Positions 29,202-41,388 of a stretch of 64,000 nt of DNA are shown piece by piece (within the stretch, counting starts at the first letter, position 1; each line of letters begins with the position of its first letter). The position numbers were made by a program, and so were the translations under genes. A model generated the notes under the pieces. That model searched no databases. It was not told where the DNA came from and was given only the letters and a program-made list of their open reading frames with translations. Location of the stretch: assembly GCA_963930775.1 (NCBI GenBank), contig OZ005700.1, positions 9,294,150 to 9,358,149 on the forward strand. The letters are read 5' to 3'. This DNA is from Cliona cf. orientalis. Its lineage: Eukaryota; Porifera; Demospongiae; Clionaida; Clionaidae.

Positions 29202-29303
29202 CTTCGTGATTTTTACACGTTGAACCAAGACCAATCATGTGACAATCACGTGATTCGGTTGCTTCGAAACTGACTTAGGTGCAAGAAACAAACAGACAGA
29301 CAT
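29202..29303. promoter_or_regulatory. 102-bp divergent promoter, UBL protein/ARL3
   Basis: Start codons at 29201 (minus) and 29304 (plus) are 102 bp apart, so the two genes probably share a bidirectional promoter. The core contains ATCATGTGACAATCACGTGA (29234-29253), two CACGTG/CATGTG-like E-box words; binding is not shown. Confidence 0.55.
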
Positions 29304-30081
29304 CATGGTAAGCAACGTAGCTCAGCGCTCTCTCTTTTCATTCACAAGTTATTACTGCCGCATGCACACAGGGGTTGCTATCTTTGCTGAAGAAGCTGAG
29401 AAAAGGGCCTACTCGCCAGTTACGAATCCTTTTACTGGGCCTGGACAACGCTGGAAAGACGAGCATACTCAAGGTGCTCGCTTCAGAAGGAGAAGAAATT
29501 GAGAATGTTCAACCTACGCTAGGCTTCAATGTTAAGTCTGTTCAGTCCAAATCGTTCAAGCTTAATGTTTGGGACATAGGAGGACAGAGTAAACTTCGCC
29601 CTTACTGGAGGAACTATTATGAAGAGACAGATGTTGTGGTTCGTAAATAAATATAATTAGAGTGTGACCGTTGAGTGAGCTTTGTTCAGATGTATGTGGT
29701 GGACTGTGCTGATGAACGGCGAATTGAGGAAGCAGCTCAGGTTCTGTGCGAACTCTTACAGGAAGAAAAATTACAGAACATTCCTATGCTCGTGTTTGCC
29801 AATAAGAAAGATCTCGACTTTGCTTTGCCTGCTGGCGAAGTAAGTATAATTAATAGTCTTGGTGTTTAGTAATTGTTTTGCTATACAGTTGATTGAAGCA
29901 CTCCAGCTAACGAGCATCAGGGATCGGCCGTGGCGTGTCCAGCCTTGCTCTGCTCTGCTCAATGACGGAATTGACGTGAGTTTTCTCTTTGAAAGTATTA
30001 TATAATCGTCATGGTGATTTTTGCACTCACTTGCAGGAGGGAATTGACTGGATCTGTAAAAATGTTTCCTCTACATCCTAG
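29304..30081 (+). CDS. ARL3: ADP-ribosylation factor-like GTPase 3
   Basis: ARL3 is a small GTPase that releases lipidated cargo from PDE6D and UNC119, chiefly for delivery to cilia. Five exons join in frame: 29304-29306 (ATG only), 29372-29638, 29690-29839, 29889-29975, 30037-30081 (183 aa; human 182). It reads [12 protein letters not shown] at the start, P-loop GLDNAGKTS, switch [21 protein letters not shown], switch [18 protein letters not shown] for guanine recognition and SALLNDGID...WICKNV at the end. The exon 2 donor (GTG|GTTCGT) is weak but is the only one that keeps frame with exon 3. ARL3 usually goes with ciliated or flagellated cells, consistent with an animal that has choanocyte-like or other ciliated cells. 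Confidence 0.94.
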
Positions 30082-30250
30082 CAAACCTACAACTCTTCAG
30101 CAACACGTTCACTTGACTGGCTATTATTTTTGTACATAATAGTTTGATAGAGTACATACAGTAACCACAATAATGCAAAATCTATAATAATTGATGTGGT
30201 TAATTATTGATAAAAATTTCACCAAATGAACAATGATTTATTATCCATTG

Positions 30251-33200
30251 TTAGCTATCTCTAGGTGGATGTGGGTTGGGGATGGTTTTGTACGGATTAA
30301 GAATACCATTGGGGTCTAGCCACGACTTGAACTGTCCCATCAATTCAATGGCAAGAGCAGATTTAGAGTGGTGAATGTAAGAGAGTTTCTTAAGACCTAA
30401 TCCATGCTCAGCTGAAATGCTGCCTCTATGCTGGGCTGTAAGGAATAAATTGATCAGCAGTGGATGATCAGAAATAGAAAGTGTATATATGACATGCAGC
30501 TATGCTGTGCTCAGCAACTATCACCATACAAATAATGTTATGTGACCATTCTATAATAATTGCTCTACGTTTGTCTATCCAAAGTACCAATAATAATAAT
30601 TATTATTACACATGCACAAATTAAATCCAGCAATTAATGGAGCTACCTGTCCAGTCGTAGACAAATGGCTCAATGAGCTGGAGCAGCCTGGGGGAGTGCT
30701 CTCTTCCCACAACATTGAGATGAAGGTTTCCATCGCCAATGTGCCCATAGCCAACAGTGCAGAGTGCTTCCTTGGAGCAACGACCTTTAACCTCCTCCAC
30801 CAGGTCATAGAGCTTGTCCACAGGCAAGGAAAGATCGTACTGCCATGACAAATCCATAAAGTAAGTGAAGTAAAAAAGCTGTTAGGGAATAAATATATTA
30901 CCTTATAAACTGCTCCCTCAGCATTCAGAGCTTCTGCTATCCTCTCTCTAAGAGCCCAGACTGCATGGATCTTGCTCCAATCTTGAGCTACAGTCCCATC
31001 AGATACACAGCCTTCCTCCATCACTCTCTCCAGGAATCCATCAAGCTTCTCTCGATCATGACGCTCATGGGAGCCTGAGATCTCTACCAGCACGTAGAAT
31101 GCAGCACTGCTAATTGGGTTGCTTAAGCCTAGATTCTTTTCTACCAGTTGCATGCATGTGGAATCCAAAAATTCCATTGCTAGAGAATGAAAATAATTAA
31201 CGGTTATTAGAGAGACAAATAGTTTCTGGACCGGAGCGGTTACCGGATAAGACTTCACCCAGCATACTCTTGGCTGTCAAATAAACTAACTGTACTTGCT
31301 TGAAACTCGTACAAGCCAAAAAGGCAACATTAACCGACTAAGGGATAAAGAACCCCATTCAATTTATAATTGTTATACAGTTCAGCACTTACCTTTGACC
31401 TCTGTGGCGTATGTATCACAACTTGGGTGACAATTCCAAGAGTTCCCTCTGCTCCAATGAACAGCTGCTTCAGATCATAACCTGCACAAAAACTATAGCG
31501 CCAACATCGCTGAATTATCCCCCACACACCTGTGTTATCTTTTCTAAGTGGAGAGAGAAGGCCAAGCACTCGTCCATCGGCCAGAACCTACAAATTTAAA
31601 TGAAGAGGACTTGAACGCTGATATCAATACTGAATCAACAAAAAATTAACTATTTCAAGACCAAGGACACTTCCATGCAGAGAACCATATCTTAAGAGCC
31701 GGAGACCTCCAGCATTTGTAGAGACATTACCACCTATCTGACAACTACATGTATAATAAAACAAATGTTAATAAATGATGAGGAGAGGGGGGGGGGGGGA
31801 CTGACCTTCCTTTAGCACCCAAGTCCAATGGCATCATCAAATCTTTAGAGGCCAAAAATTGGTCAAGATTCTCTAGCACACAGCCTGCCTGGCAGGTGAG
31901 TACCCCTGCATGGTAATGCTTAGGTTATGGTAGTTGGTGCTTTGCATATTGGCATATGCATGCAATACCGTATAGCGGGAAACTTTCGTATGGTGCTAAT
32001 TTTCCTATTATATTATTTCATAATATGCTCCATCCCTTATACCTTAAATTGCGAATATTTCGATGTTAAAATCTTTTCGGACAGCATGGCTTGTGCAAAA
32101 ATTGAACGCATGAAATACATGTGCAATATTAACGATAATGTGGTACAAGGGTCGTTTGTCCGAAAATTATTTAACGCGACATAATATTATTGCATGAAAT
32201 ATTTTAGACACGAAATATTCGCGATTTACGGTACAAAAATAAAAACTATGAAAATTTGAACGTGCAAATGCACGCAATCTCCCACAGCAAGCATACAAAA
32301 TTAAAAAAAAATAGAAAATTTCCCACTATACGGTAAGTACATATATATAATATATGAATATTGTGTGAGCGCATTGTGCAATCTTATTTTTATAAAACAG
32401 CAGCGCTCTGTGACATTACAAAGGTGCTGGAAGCATTTTGAAGATAAGGGTGCTAGTGCAACAGTTTTAAATTGGGCATGGCCCCAGTGTTCTCCCCAGG
32501 AAAAATTTAAGGCACAATAGTAGGGAATAGCTTGGATGGAGACTGGCCATATTAAAGCTTATGGATTAGCACTATTTCCACATCAAAGGGAATTCTGAAC
32601 TGAAGGCTTGTCGGGCCAACATGCCTTAGGTATGCTGGGGAGGACACTGGGCCCCCTGACCCCTGCCTATGCACTAGTGCACTAACGAACCTGCTGTCCT
32701 ATCAAGACTGACAACTTTGTTCATGAGAGAGAGAGAGACAATGACTTCATCAAACACTGGCACACTGCCTCCTATTATTAAATTGTATATTGGACAAATA
32801 GTTAGTTTAAGGGAGTGCATGGACCAACCAACAAGTCCAGTGTTTCCACCTTGTGGTACCACAGCCAGCCTGCGGTGATACAACATAATATCATCATCAC
32901 ACCATCCATTCTGGCTTACTTGTGAGTGTTGCAGTAACTAAGTAACTTAGAGACATCATTTGTGCTTCGAGGTCGTAAGACAACTGAACTCCGTCCCCTG
33001 CATACAGTAAGCAAGATTAATACCAGCTCTCCAGGAGAGAACGTTCACCAAACTATCGATTATGCCACGAGGCATCTTTGCAATAATATACAAAAATATT
33101 TCTTATTGAAGTATCTATATATGGCAAAAAGTCAATGTAGCTTTGACAATTTCGGGTGACGCAAAGTTCCCACCCAGGTCCCGATTGCACTTGCATGATT

Positions 33201-34237
33201 TCTCAATTTCAAAATGTCACTCTCGGCCATCAGAGCACCACAGGCGAGCCTCTTCAGCTGTTTCATTAGATTGATAACCTGCTACCAAGTGTACAAGTAT
33301 ACTCGAACAATGGCTGACAATTGGCACACTCTCTGGATACATCCTAAGCTAAAATCAGATGTACTGTGTGTGGGGATAATGTTGCATCCATGCTTTTATC
33401 CTTGCTTTTCTTGTAGTCCCTTTGTCAGCTCATTCACAAACACAAGAGATGTCTAAGCAGATTCTTAACTCGGAGTCTTAACTAGCACCTCTCCAGAGGT
33501 GTCTAAGTAGATCTACAAAATGCCATAATTTAAGCACCTTCTTGAGTCATAATATCTTGCTAACTAGGCCAGACCCTCCCTGGAACGCAAAACTGGAGGT
33601 AAGGTCCCAGACCTAAGAACGCCACCTTGGCTTGTGGGCTGAGCGAGGAAATTTCTGCACTTGTATGTCCCTAGTATAATTTGGCAGGCTGACCTATCAT
33701 GTGATAGTATCCACGAAAGGAAATGGATGCTGATGCTAATACTCTTGATGCTAATATTAATTGAGACCAGGGGAATACTATAATTATTAAGATCCATACA
33801 AAACATCTTATTCTTGTTGAAATAGAATAGGTACTGCACCTAGCTTTGTGTTTTAGTGCTACGAAAAGGAGAGGGGATTGTAGAACTGGTCCGAGTCTGG
33901 CCCGCCCGGGCCTGTCCAGTGAAGGAGTGCCTCACCTTAAAGCCCTCATCCAGTCTGTATTGAAAGCACTCAAGTCATCTTCATCAGTCAGCACTTGACT
34001 AGGGCCTATCATTCCACGAAACTCGTGAAGGTCAACATCTGTCACCTTCAATGAAAGTACACTGTAATGCCCATAAAATCAAATATCATTGAGTAGGCCT
34101 ACCCTCGCAAAGTCTCCTCTCTCCAGGCAGTAAGTGTCGGAAGTGAGCGGGACGGACTCACTACTGATCGCTCTCGACCTTGCAATTCTCGCTGCACTTC
34201 TTCGCAGAGCTGGGGAGGCAATCAGCGCGCAAGCCAT
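30251..34237 (-). CDS. D2HGDH: D-2-hydroxyglutarate dehydrogenase, mitochondrial
   Basis: D2HGDH is an FAD enzyme of the matrix that oxidises D-2-hydroxyglutarate to 2-oxoglutarate. Thirteen exons join in frame: 34237-34103, 34045-33936, 32997-32920, 32869-32829, 32771-32691, 31905-31806, 31744-31651, 31587-31530, 31481-31393, 31337-31244, 31179-30902, 30839-30647, 30435-30251 (511 aa; human 521). Landmarks: [20 protein letters not shown] (FAD site), [64 protein letters not shown] (metal ligands) and SAEHGLG. I start at Met 34237 because [20 protein letters not shown] is a good targeting peptide; an in-frame ATG at 34354 would add 39 residues that are not leader-like. Two large introns hold repeats. 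It is convergent with ARL3. Confidence 0.94.
31966..32335. mobile_element. Foldback element in D2HGDH intron 5
   Basis: The left end TACCGTATAGCGGGAAACTT matches the complement of the right end (TACCGTATAGTGGGAAATTT). The interior is AT-rich with CGAAATATT-type words and no ORF. It belongs with the other TACYGTA-ended elements in the window and fills half of a 785-bp intron. Confidence 0.7.
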
Positions 34238-35345
34238 ATCTGTAGTGTGGGCGGGGCAAGTCCAGCCAAGATCGGGGAGGCTGGGGACGAGGCTAGTCCA
34301 GCCCGCGGCGCCCAGGCCCTTCTCCGGAAGCGCTCCTGGCTCGTACTTCCTCATCGATAGATGGTATGTGAAAACACTAGCATATTATTATTATTAATAT
34401 TATTGTATATACCCTAAGACTGGTCGTTTTCATGGAGTGCTAATTTTTGTGGTGGACTTGGCGGTCAAAAAAATATTTTCATGCATTTAAATTATATATG
34501 CCTACAGTAGATACCTGAAAAACTATGCCTGAATGTTACCTATGATACGCGAGGGGCGCTACCAACTTTTTCATTGTTAATTTAATAATAGATCTAATAA
34601 TTATAAGCAACCAATAATCGCAACCGCGTACCGTCATCCAGCTGCTGCCTATTTGTAATTGTCCAAGTTTGCGGAAGTGACTTTAATTTTAATAATAATA
34701 GTGATGAAGAAAATCGAGTGATACCGAGAGCGTGTATTGCGCAGTGCCGTACCCCTGTACTGGATTGCTATCATGAGCACGAAAATTAATTCTGAGGGAT
34801 TCCCTTACTTTCCAGCCATAATTTGCTCCTAACAATTTACTGTCCACACGTTTTTGCGGTCTTCTAATGTACCAAAAAGATAAGTGGATCATTTGGGTTA
34901 GTGATGTCAAATATTGGCTGGATTTGCTAAAATTTTTCTCCTCATATTTGTATCAGTGACATGTAAGTTTGCGCATGCTGTAGATCCAATGGTGAGGCAC
35001 CCAGACCACTTATAGGGTAAGTTTGGGTGCTGAATATGATGGTTTACATAGTTTTTCTCTTCAAAGACAAGTTTTTCTGACTTTGTGCATTCCGAACTAC
35101 CGTTACTTGTAATAGACCAATTATGCCATTTTTTATATTGCTTACTCCGGAGAATGTTGACTTGAATTAACCCAGGATTGAGACATAAATATGGAATTAA
35201 TATAGGTCATATACATATCAGAGTGATCAGCTATACCTACTCTACACACTGGTGCAGAGTAATAATGCTAATGATGAAGTGAATTTTTTGCCCTGACATC
35301 CCTAAACCCAAAATTCCTTACAATGAACCGATCAATCATCCTCAG

Positions 35346-35649
35346 AAGACTGTGAACGCCATGCGGCGTCTGCTAGCAGCCATTGCTGATAACTCTCTGA
35401 GTGTTGGTGTCTCATGCATTGTATAAGGCAGGATGCAGCCAGCCAATGTGTGCGTGTGCATTGCTCCTTGGTTGATAATCATTGTTGTGCAGGCCTACTG
35501 GTTTGAAGGCAGTGATGTGAGCGAGGATAGCGTACTGGAGAGGGTGGTTCAGTTCTTTAATACAAGCTTCTCTCTTCAGACACAGCCTCTAAGAAGCTTC
35601 GATCCAACACAGCTGAGGCTGCTCACAGAGGAGCCTTCGGAGTTCCAGG
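35346..35649 (+). CDS. Two candidate exons of an unrecognised gene (partial)
   Basis: Two stretches look like real exons: 35346-35402 (CCTCAG acceptor; KTVNAMRRLLAAIADNSLS; GTTGGT donor) and 35493-35649 (TGTGCAG acceptor; begins AYWFEGSDVSEDSVLERVVQ; includes LRSFDPTQLRLLTEEPSEFQ; GTAACT donor). They join in phase 0. I find no ATG exon upstream or stop exon downstream that I trust, and I do not recognise the protein. It could be a partial gene, a decayed gene or a chance pair. Confidence 0.35.
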
Positions 35650-35997
35650 GTAACTATCCCAGCACACATCTTGATACTCTATGCACCACAGGACATCTAA
35701 TTGCACAAAATTAATGCTGATATGCTATTCTACTGTGAATATCTTTCAGTTTCTACACTGGTGGTCGACTGTTCTGGGGCACTGACATACCTGCCTTGAA
35801 ATTTGTATATATAAAATGTGCTTGATTTGGGGCATTTTTGCTTGACAATGTTGTATAATATTATACTACTTAAAATTACATGTACTCCATGCAGTTGGAT
35901 ACTGGATCCTTTTGTTATGTTATTACTTTAATACTCAAAATAGTTTGTCAAGTGAAACATGATTTTCGACAGAGCACACTAGCTACAGCTACCATAG

Positions 35998-36693
35998 CTA
36001 CTCTTCATGTATTGGCACATGCACGAATTCACTGTCTGTGAAGAGGGTATCTTGTGTCGATTGTGCTCCACACAGCTCTACCAGTTGCCATAGCGACCGC
36101 CACACCTCCTTATGATACACCCACTCAGCTCCCATCAGCTTGTCCACATCGTCACAATCATCAATGTAGGAGATCTGATAAAATCTATACATGAGCCAGA
36201 GATAAATGACGTATATACACCTCGAGTACTCTCTCTAGATATACCATTACAAGATTATTATGACAGTGTATTGTACAAGTGAAACTCGAGAGAAAAATAT
36301 ATAACATGCTACTATTAATTTTACAGGGTATATATGATTACATAATTATACAAGCAAGAAGACATCGTGTGTTCATTACAGCATTATTCATTTACTATAT
36401 ACTATACACATGGCAGCAGCGCATATATATGTACACATGACATTGTATGAAGTAAGTCATCCATAAGATTCCCCCTAGGGAAAAAATCCTGTATGTGACC
36501 CTGATCTAGCGTCACAGCCATATGTACATGAACATGTCATGTATGTGAATGTTGAACAAAACTAAAACGGGTTTGTATGCACTAGTCTAGTGTGCATACG
36601 AACATGTGAGTGTACATATGATGTGTGTTGTGCTCACCAGATCAGTATCCTCTCCACTTCCTGTTCTGATGTTGTTCTGAGCACAGCAGTGCC
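35998..36693 (-). CDS. Candidate C-terminal exons of an unrecognised gene (partial)
   Basis: The exon at 36693-36638 (reads HCCAQNNIRTGSGEDTDL, donor GTGAGC) joins in phase to the exon 36174-35998 (ISYIDDCDDVDKLMGAEWVY, then HKEVWRSLWQLVELCGAQST, ending FVHVPIHEE and a stop). The second exon has a clean TTTTATCAG acceptor and an acidic, protein-like composition. I cannot name the family. Nothing upstream gives a convincing start; the nearest ATG-plus-donor segment, on the minus strand near 37400, lies inside a transposon-like element. Confidence 0.35.
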
Positions 36694-36786
36694 CTATCAT
36701 ACAGAATCTGTCATGAGTAAATAAGAAAATGCTAAAAAATGTAGTCTAACAGCTCTACTTTGTCTCACACAGACACCAACTATTAG

Positions 36787-36965
36787 CAGACCTTATGATA
36801 AATTTTTTTGTATGGCCAGTCAAATGTCTGAAATTTGACTGGACATTAATTATTTTGCATCCAACTACATGAATATGTGAACGGAACCCTACAGTACACA
36901 CAGCTCAAGGCATAGACCTAGAATACCACCAGCAGATGTACAGCTGCCGAGTCATTGTGGTCAAG
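36787..36965 (+). repeat. Partial copy of the 42199-42689 repeat family
   Basis: GCAGACCTTATGATAAATTT, GGCCAGTCAAATGTCTGA and CCACCAGCAGATGTACAGCT recur in the same order in the element at 42199-42689. The right half is missing here, and the GTGACC element begins about 25 bp further on. Confidence 0.7.
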
Positions 36966-36989
36966 GTATTTGATGGATTAATAATAATT

Positions 36990-37656
36990 GTGACCGTATC
37001 TGACAAAACCCGGCATATGGGATCTGCGCGCTATTCGCGCAATGCGCGTTTTTAGTAGCTCAAGTCAAAAAATGTCAAAGTTGAGTTTTTGTCATATTCA
37101 TGCCAAAGAACCTTTCTACTAACCTTTGCCGTCGTCTACGGAGGCTAACCGTAAGTTACAAAGGCGAAATAAGCCTTCATTTTGACCCACCTAGTCGGCA
37201 CAGCCGCCGTACCCGGAGCCCGTTGCTATGGGCGGTAATTAGAATTCTCTACCTAGATACAGCTAGATTCATCGAACTACTGTACGTTCGCTCACCTTTT
37301 TAGCTTCTTGGGCATCTAAGAACAATCGGCTGTCGTTGTCAACAACGAAATTCAACTCATGCTCGATCTTTACGTTCATTTCGAACGGCTCCGCCCAGGT
37401 CCATTTAATTGATTTCCAGGTCACGCGTAGTATGCGGAAACGCCATACGCGTGCATAGCAACGCCTTTGGACCGTAATTTCTCGTTTATTGGGGGTGTGG
37501 CGCGATCGCAAACAAAGCGCTGTATCTCCACAACGAAGTGCACCGTCGGTCTGAAACTTGAACGCGGGTTAGCTCTATGGTAGAGCTTATCAACCATACA
37601 TAAAACTCAGCTTTCACAAAAAATCCCATATGCCGGGTTTTCTCAGAGACGGTCAC
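36990..37656. mobile_element. 667-bp inverted-repeat element, GTGACC termini
   Basis: The ends are inverted copies of about 37 bp: left GTGACCGTATCTGACAAAAC continuing CCGGCATATGGGAT; the right complement differs at four or five positions. Both ends abut AATT, a possible 4-bp target duplication. On the minus strand the interior carries an ATG exon-like segment (MNVKIEHELNFVVDNDSRLF...) followed by a GTGAGC donor at about 37294, so the element may carry a captured or vestigial exon. A sister element of 676 bp lies at 41389-42064. Confidence 0.7.
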
Positions 37657-39456
37657 AATTATCAAGGAAAAGATGTTTGTCATGACTCCCAGAGGCTACT
37701 CTATGATCAGCTAAGGTACACTCATCCAATAATTCACCTAAAAAATCTTTGGTTGCCACAGGTACATAATAAACACTAATGTACACACAGTGTGCACACA
37801 TGTACATACCCTACAACATTCCCTATAGGGCCTATACACATCCTATTATGCTTTGCAGATCAGTTGCCTAGGAAAGTTAGGGAATGGCACCTGTCTCTGT
37901 CACTGTATAAACTGACAGCCTTTGTGGCTTATAGTATAATTGAATTAAGCACTTGAGAGCCACTGCCCTTTCAACTGACTTGCAAAGCACAGTATACACA
38001 CCTGTGCATCCCTCACCTCAAGAACTCTGCTCTTGTGGAAAGCCTATGTAGTCTAGTAATTCCCAGCACACCTTGAACCAATTCCACCTCCTTCACACAC
38101 ACACCTATACATGGTGTAGGGAATGAAGGCATACCAGTATGTACTACATCAGGAGTACATTAACTAATGTACTCCTGACTACATGCACATATGCTCAAGA
38201 GTACACACAATGTCATGATGAACTGCATGAACACTCCTCTATGTATACCTTAGATGATTTCCAACAAGCTGTGGTGCAGTTAGAGTGGGTGGAAATCATC
38301 TAAGGTACTTGGTATTGTTACTATGGTATACCAGTGCTGGCACTGTACACTGATTAAATTATTGTGGGCTAGGGTAGCTCTGTTTTGTTAGTTTTTGAAC
38401 ATGTAGAATGCTCTACTGGAGAATCATGTAAAATTAATGGTCTGAAATAGTCCTTGGTATATGTTACTATGGTAACAATATCTAATGACACTAACACCCA
38501 TTAGTTAGTAATCATAATGATGCTAGTTTAACTTGCACAATGTCATGATTTTTACATTGTGTATAAGTTAGTGCATAGCAGCTCCACTATGACTATGGAT
38601 GCTCACTCAGAATGGTACTTTGTGGCATTAGATCTCGTTTACTATAATACTGGTGGTCATGGATCAAGTATTTTATTTATGGCCAAAATAAGAGTTACTT
38701 GGATACTGTGGAACCATGGCTGGTCTATAAAATGAGAAATGAGGAGACCTCTTCTAATTAAGACACCATGCATGTACACAGCTAAAGAGTACACCAGTTA
38801 GAAGAGCAACAACATAGTTGATACTCTCACATGGCAATGTCCATTCCAATTCAAATGGGTGCTACCATGCAAGACTATACATTGCATACTCTTGGTGTAA
38901 TATCTGCAAATGTACTTCTAATTACAACTGAAATAATGCAAAGGGTACCTAAATTATTATAGGGTGGTGCTCATAAAATATTATAATGAAGATTGGTACA
39001 AGACAAAGTTGGGAATTTGAATAGCTAGGTCAAAGGATTGACATCTTAGCTAATTAACAGGGACACACCACCACAATTACACATGGTAGTAATATGCACT
39101 CCATTGTACCCTATACACATGTGCTGTGTGTGTGGTGCAATACTACTCCACTACCCTTATAGTATTCAACAGACCACAGAAATTTCAAGCCATACCCATG
39201 CAGCTGTAGGGAATGAAGGCATACCAGTATGTACTATGTCAGGAGTACATTATAATTAGTAATGTACTCCTGACCACATGCATGTACATGTAGCTGGCAA
39301 AGAGCCTGAGGGGTGGGGCTCCCCCTCTAAGCAAATACAGTGTACATGTTTATGCATGTATATATGCTCAAGAGAGTACACACAATGTCATGATAAACTG
39401 CATGAACACACCTCTACAGACTATTTCAGACCATTTACATGCAATACAGTTAGTAA

Positions 39457-39805
39457 GTCCACATCAAATTAATTTCATGTTTCTTGGATAGATGGAAGGC
39501 TGAGATAGGGTTGGTAGGTAGGCAAAAGTCATTAAATGTTATGAATATCATTAAAATTCGCTGTCCTGCTATGAACAAGCTGGTTTGACCAAGAAATCAA
39601 TGCAAGACTCCTCCAGAACACTGAGCCTTGATAAAATGAAGCTAGAAGCTCCTTTTCTTGGCTCCTTGTCATGGACAGCTTCTGCTGAATATGGCGATAC
39701 TTGGTGGATCATGTGCTTGTGGTTTTTAAATAATTAATTTTTTTTCCAAATCTCAGAAATAATCGTCTACGGGTCCAAGAAACATGAAATCAAATTGATT
39801 TGACC
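39457..39805. mobile_element. 349-bp inverted-repeat insertion in duplicate copy B
   Basis: The ends are imperfect inverted repeats containing TTTCATGTTTCTTGGA (left) and its complement (right). TAA lies at both edges (39454-39456 and 39806-39808). Copy A of the duplication reads straight through the same place (AGTTAGTAATCATAATGATG near 38505), so this is an insertion relative to copy A. Confidence 0.7.
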
Positions 39806-40183
39806 TAACCATAATGATACTAGTTTAACTTAAGTACACACAATATTTTCCACTATGACTATGCATGGATGCTCACTCAAGAATGGTACTTTGTGGCATT
39901 AGATCTCATTTACCATAATACTGGTGGTCATGGAGAAAGGGATAAGTAAACATATATTTTTTTTATTCATGGCCAAAACAAGAGTTACTTGGATACTGTG
40001 GAACCCTTGGCTGGTCTATAAAATGAGAAATTAGGAGATCTCCTCTAATTAAGAAACTATGCATGCACACAGCTGAAGAGTACACCAGTTAGAAGAGCAA
40101 CAACATAGTTGATATCCTCACATGGCAATGTCCATTCCAATTTAAATGGGTGCTACCGTGCAAGACTATACATTATCTGCAAA

Positions 40184-40602
40184 TGAAGGGGTCAGTGGAA
40201 AAAGGGGATAAGTCATGTTTTTGATAAAATGGAGTTTTGCATGCTGCTACTAAGGTCAACTCATCTACTATTCGCACGCAATGTTTTAAGCACGCACACG
40301 CAATCTTTTCTGGTGATCCGCAATAATTATTTGAACGCAAACTTTTCAAACAGCGTAATTTTTACCCGCAGTGCGTTTATGCAAGTGACGACCATTTCCA
40401 AATATTCGAAAACTGATTGAAAATCCTATTACTTACAACACTAGAATACTGTGTGTGCAATGCTCTGTGTCTAAAACAGTTTTTAAAAAGTTTTATTGCT
40501 CCAAAACAGAGATACAGGCAACAATGTATGTCCATACTTAAATGCCTGTTTTCTCAAAAGTACTAAAATATGACTTATCCCCTTTTTCCACTGACCCCTT
40601 CA
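40184..40602. mobile_element. 419-bp inverted-repeat insertion with empty site in copy A
   Basis: The ends are perfect inverted repeats of about 32 bp beginning AAGGGGTCAGTGGAAAAAGG. Copy A has the uninterrupted site (CTGCAAATGTACTTC at 38904). In copy B the element splits it into CTGCAAATG and CAAATGTACTTC. The target duplication is therefore 2 to 6 bp (up to CAAATG), depending on where the terminal repeat is taken to start. There is no transposase. Confidence 0.85.
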
Positions 40603-40994
40603 AATGTACTTCTAATTACAACTGAAAAAATGCAAAGGGTACCTAAATTATTATAGGGTGGTGCTCATAAAATATTATAATGAAGACTGGTACAAGACAA
40701 AGTTGGGAATTTGAATAGCTGGTCAGAGGAGTAACATCTTAGCTAATTAACGGGGACACACCACCACAAATTACACATGGTAGTAGTATGCACTCCACTG
40801 TACCCTATACACATGTGCTGCGTGTGATACTACTCCACTACCCTTATTGTATTCACAGTATGCATGACTTCCTCCAAACCACTAGTCCCTCCATACCCAG
40901 AGACACAGGGGGTTGACCCCCAACCAGTCTTAATAAAAATGCTTCTCTTACTCTCTGTACCCGTAGTGTGCATGGCTGTAGCTGTCTCTATAGA

Positions 40995-41161
40995 TACTGT
41001 AAATCTGGAAATTTTCGTTGTTTTCGTAGTTGATGGGAGCTACGAAAGTTAGCATGCATTATTAACGCTAATGTGGTAAGGGGTCGTTCATATGAAAATT
41101 TTTTACACTAAAATTTATTGTACGAAAGTTTCTTTACATGAAAATTTCCAGATCTACGGTA
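40995..41161. mobile_element. 167-bp foldback element
   Basis: The left end TACTGTAAATCTGGAAATTT is matched by the complement of the right end (TACCGTAGATCTGGAAATTT). The short interior contains CGAAAG/CTTTCG words. It is of the same TACYGTA type as the elements inside the STK10 and D2HGDH introns. Confidence 0.75.
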
Positions 41162-41388
41162 CATGTGTACCTAGCTACTTTCATCATACATGAGGGGCCA
41201 TATCTCACTATCACCTGAAAACTGTGGGTGCCAGGTGTGCACCTCTGTACCATGACCAGCCATAAGGGTATTGGGTACTTTCTTTCTTTGATATGCAAAT
41301 AACCATGGTCACAGACAACCAATTGTGAGGCCCTATGAATAGCAGCACCAGTAGCTAAACAATCAGTCTAGCAAGTACATGTCGATAT

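Larger units (their letters stand above)
38106..40860 (+). repeat. Tandem segmental duplication, two diverged copies
   Basis: Copy A (about 38106-39180) and copy B (about 39200-40860) share blocks in the same order. Examples are GGGAATGAAGGCATACCAGT at 38118 and 39209, then GAATGGTACTTTGTGGCATT, then AGAGTACACCAGTTAGAAGA, then AAAGGGTACCTAAATTATTA. Copy B is longer because it carries two insertions (39457-39805 and 40184-40602) that copy A lacks. No genes are seen in either copy. Confidence 0.85.

Noticed and set aside
34238-34354. Upstream ATG at 34354 as the D2HGDH start
   Set aside because: It would add 39 residues unlike a mitochondrial leader, whereas Met at 34237 starts a typical Arg/Ala/Ser-rich targeting peptide. 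Kept as an alternative only.
37269-37511. MNVKIEHELNFVVDNDSRLF segment as first exon of the 35998-36693 gene
   Set aside because: It sits inside a mobile element, and its phase-0 donor does not fit the 36693 exon, which needs one preceding base.
37568-37590. GTTAGCTCTATGGTAGAGC resembling a tRNA D-arm/A box
   Set aside because: There is no anticodon arm or T-arm downstream, and it lies inside the inverted-repeat element at 36990-37656.
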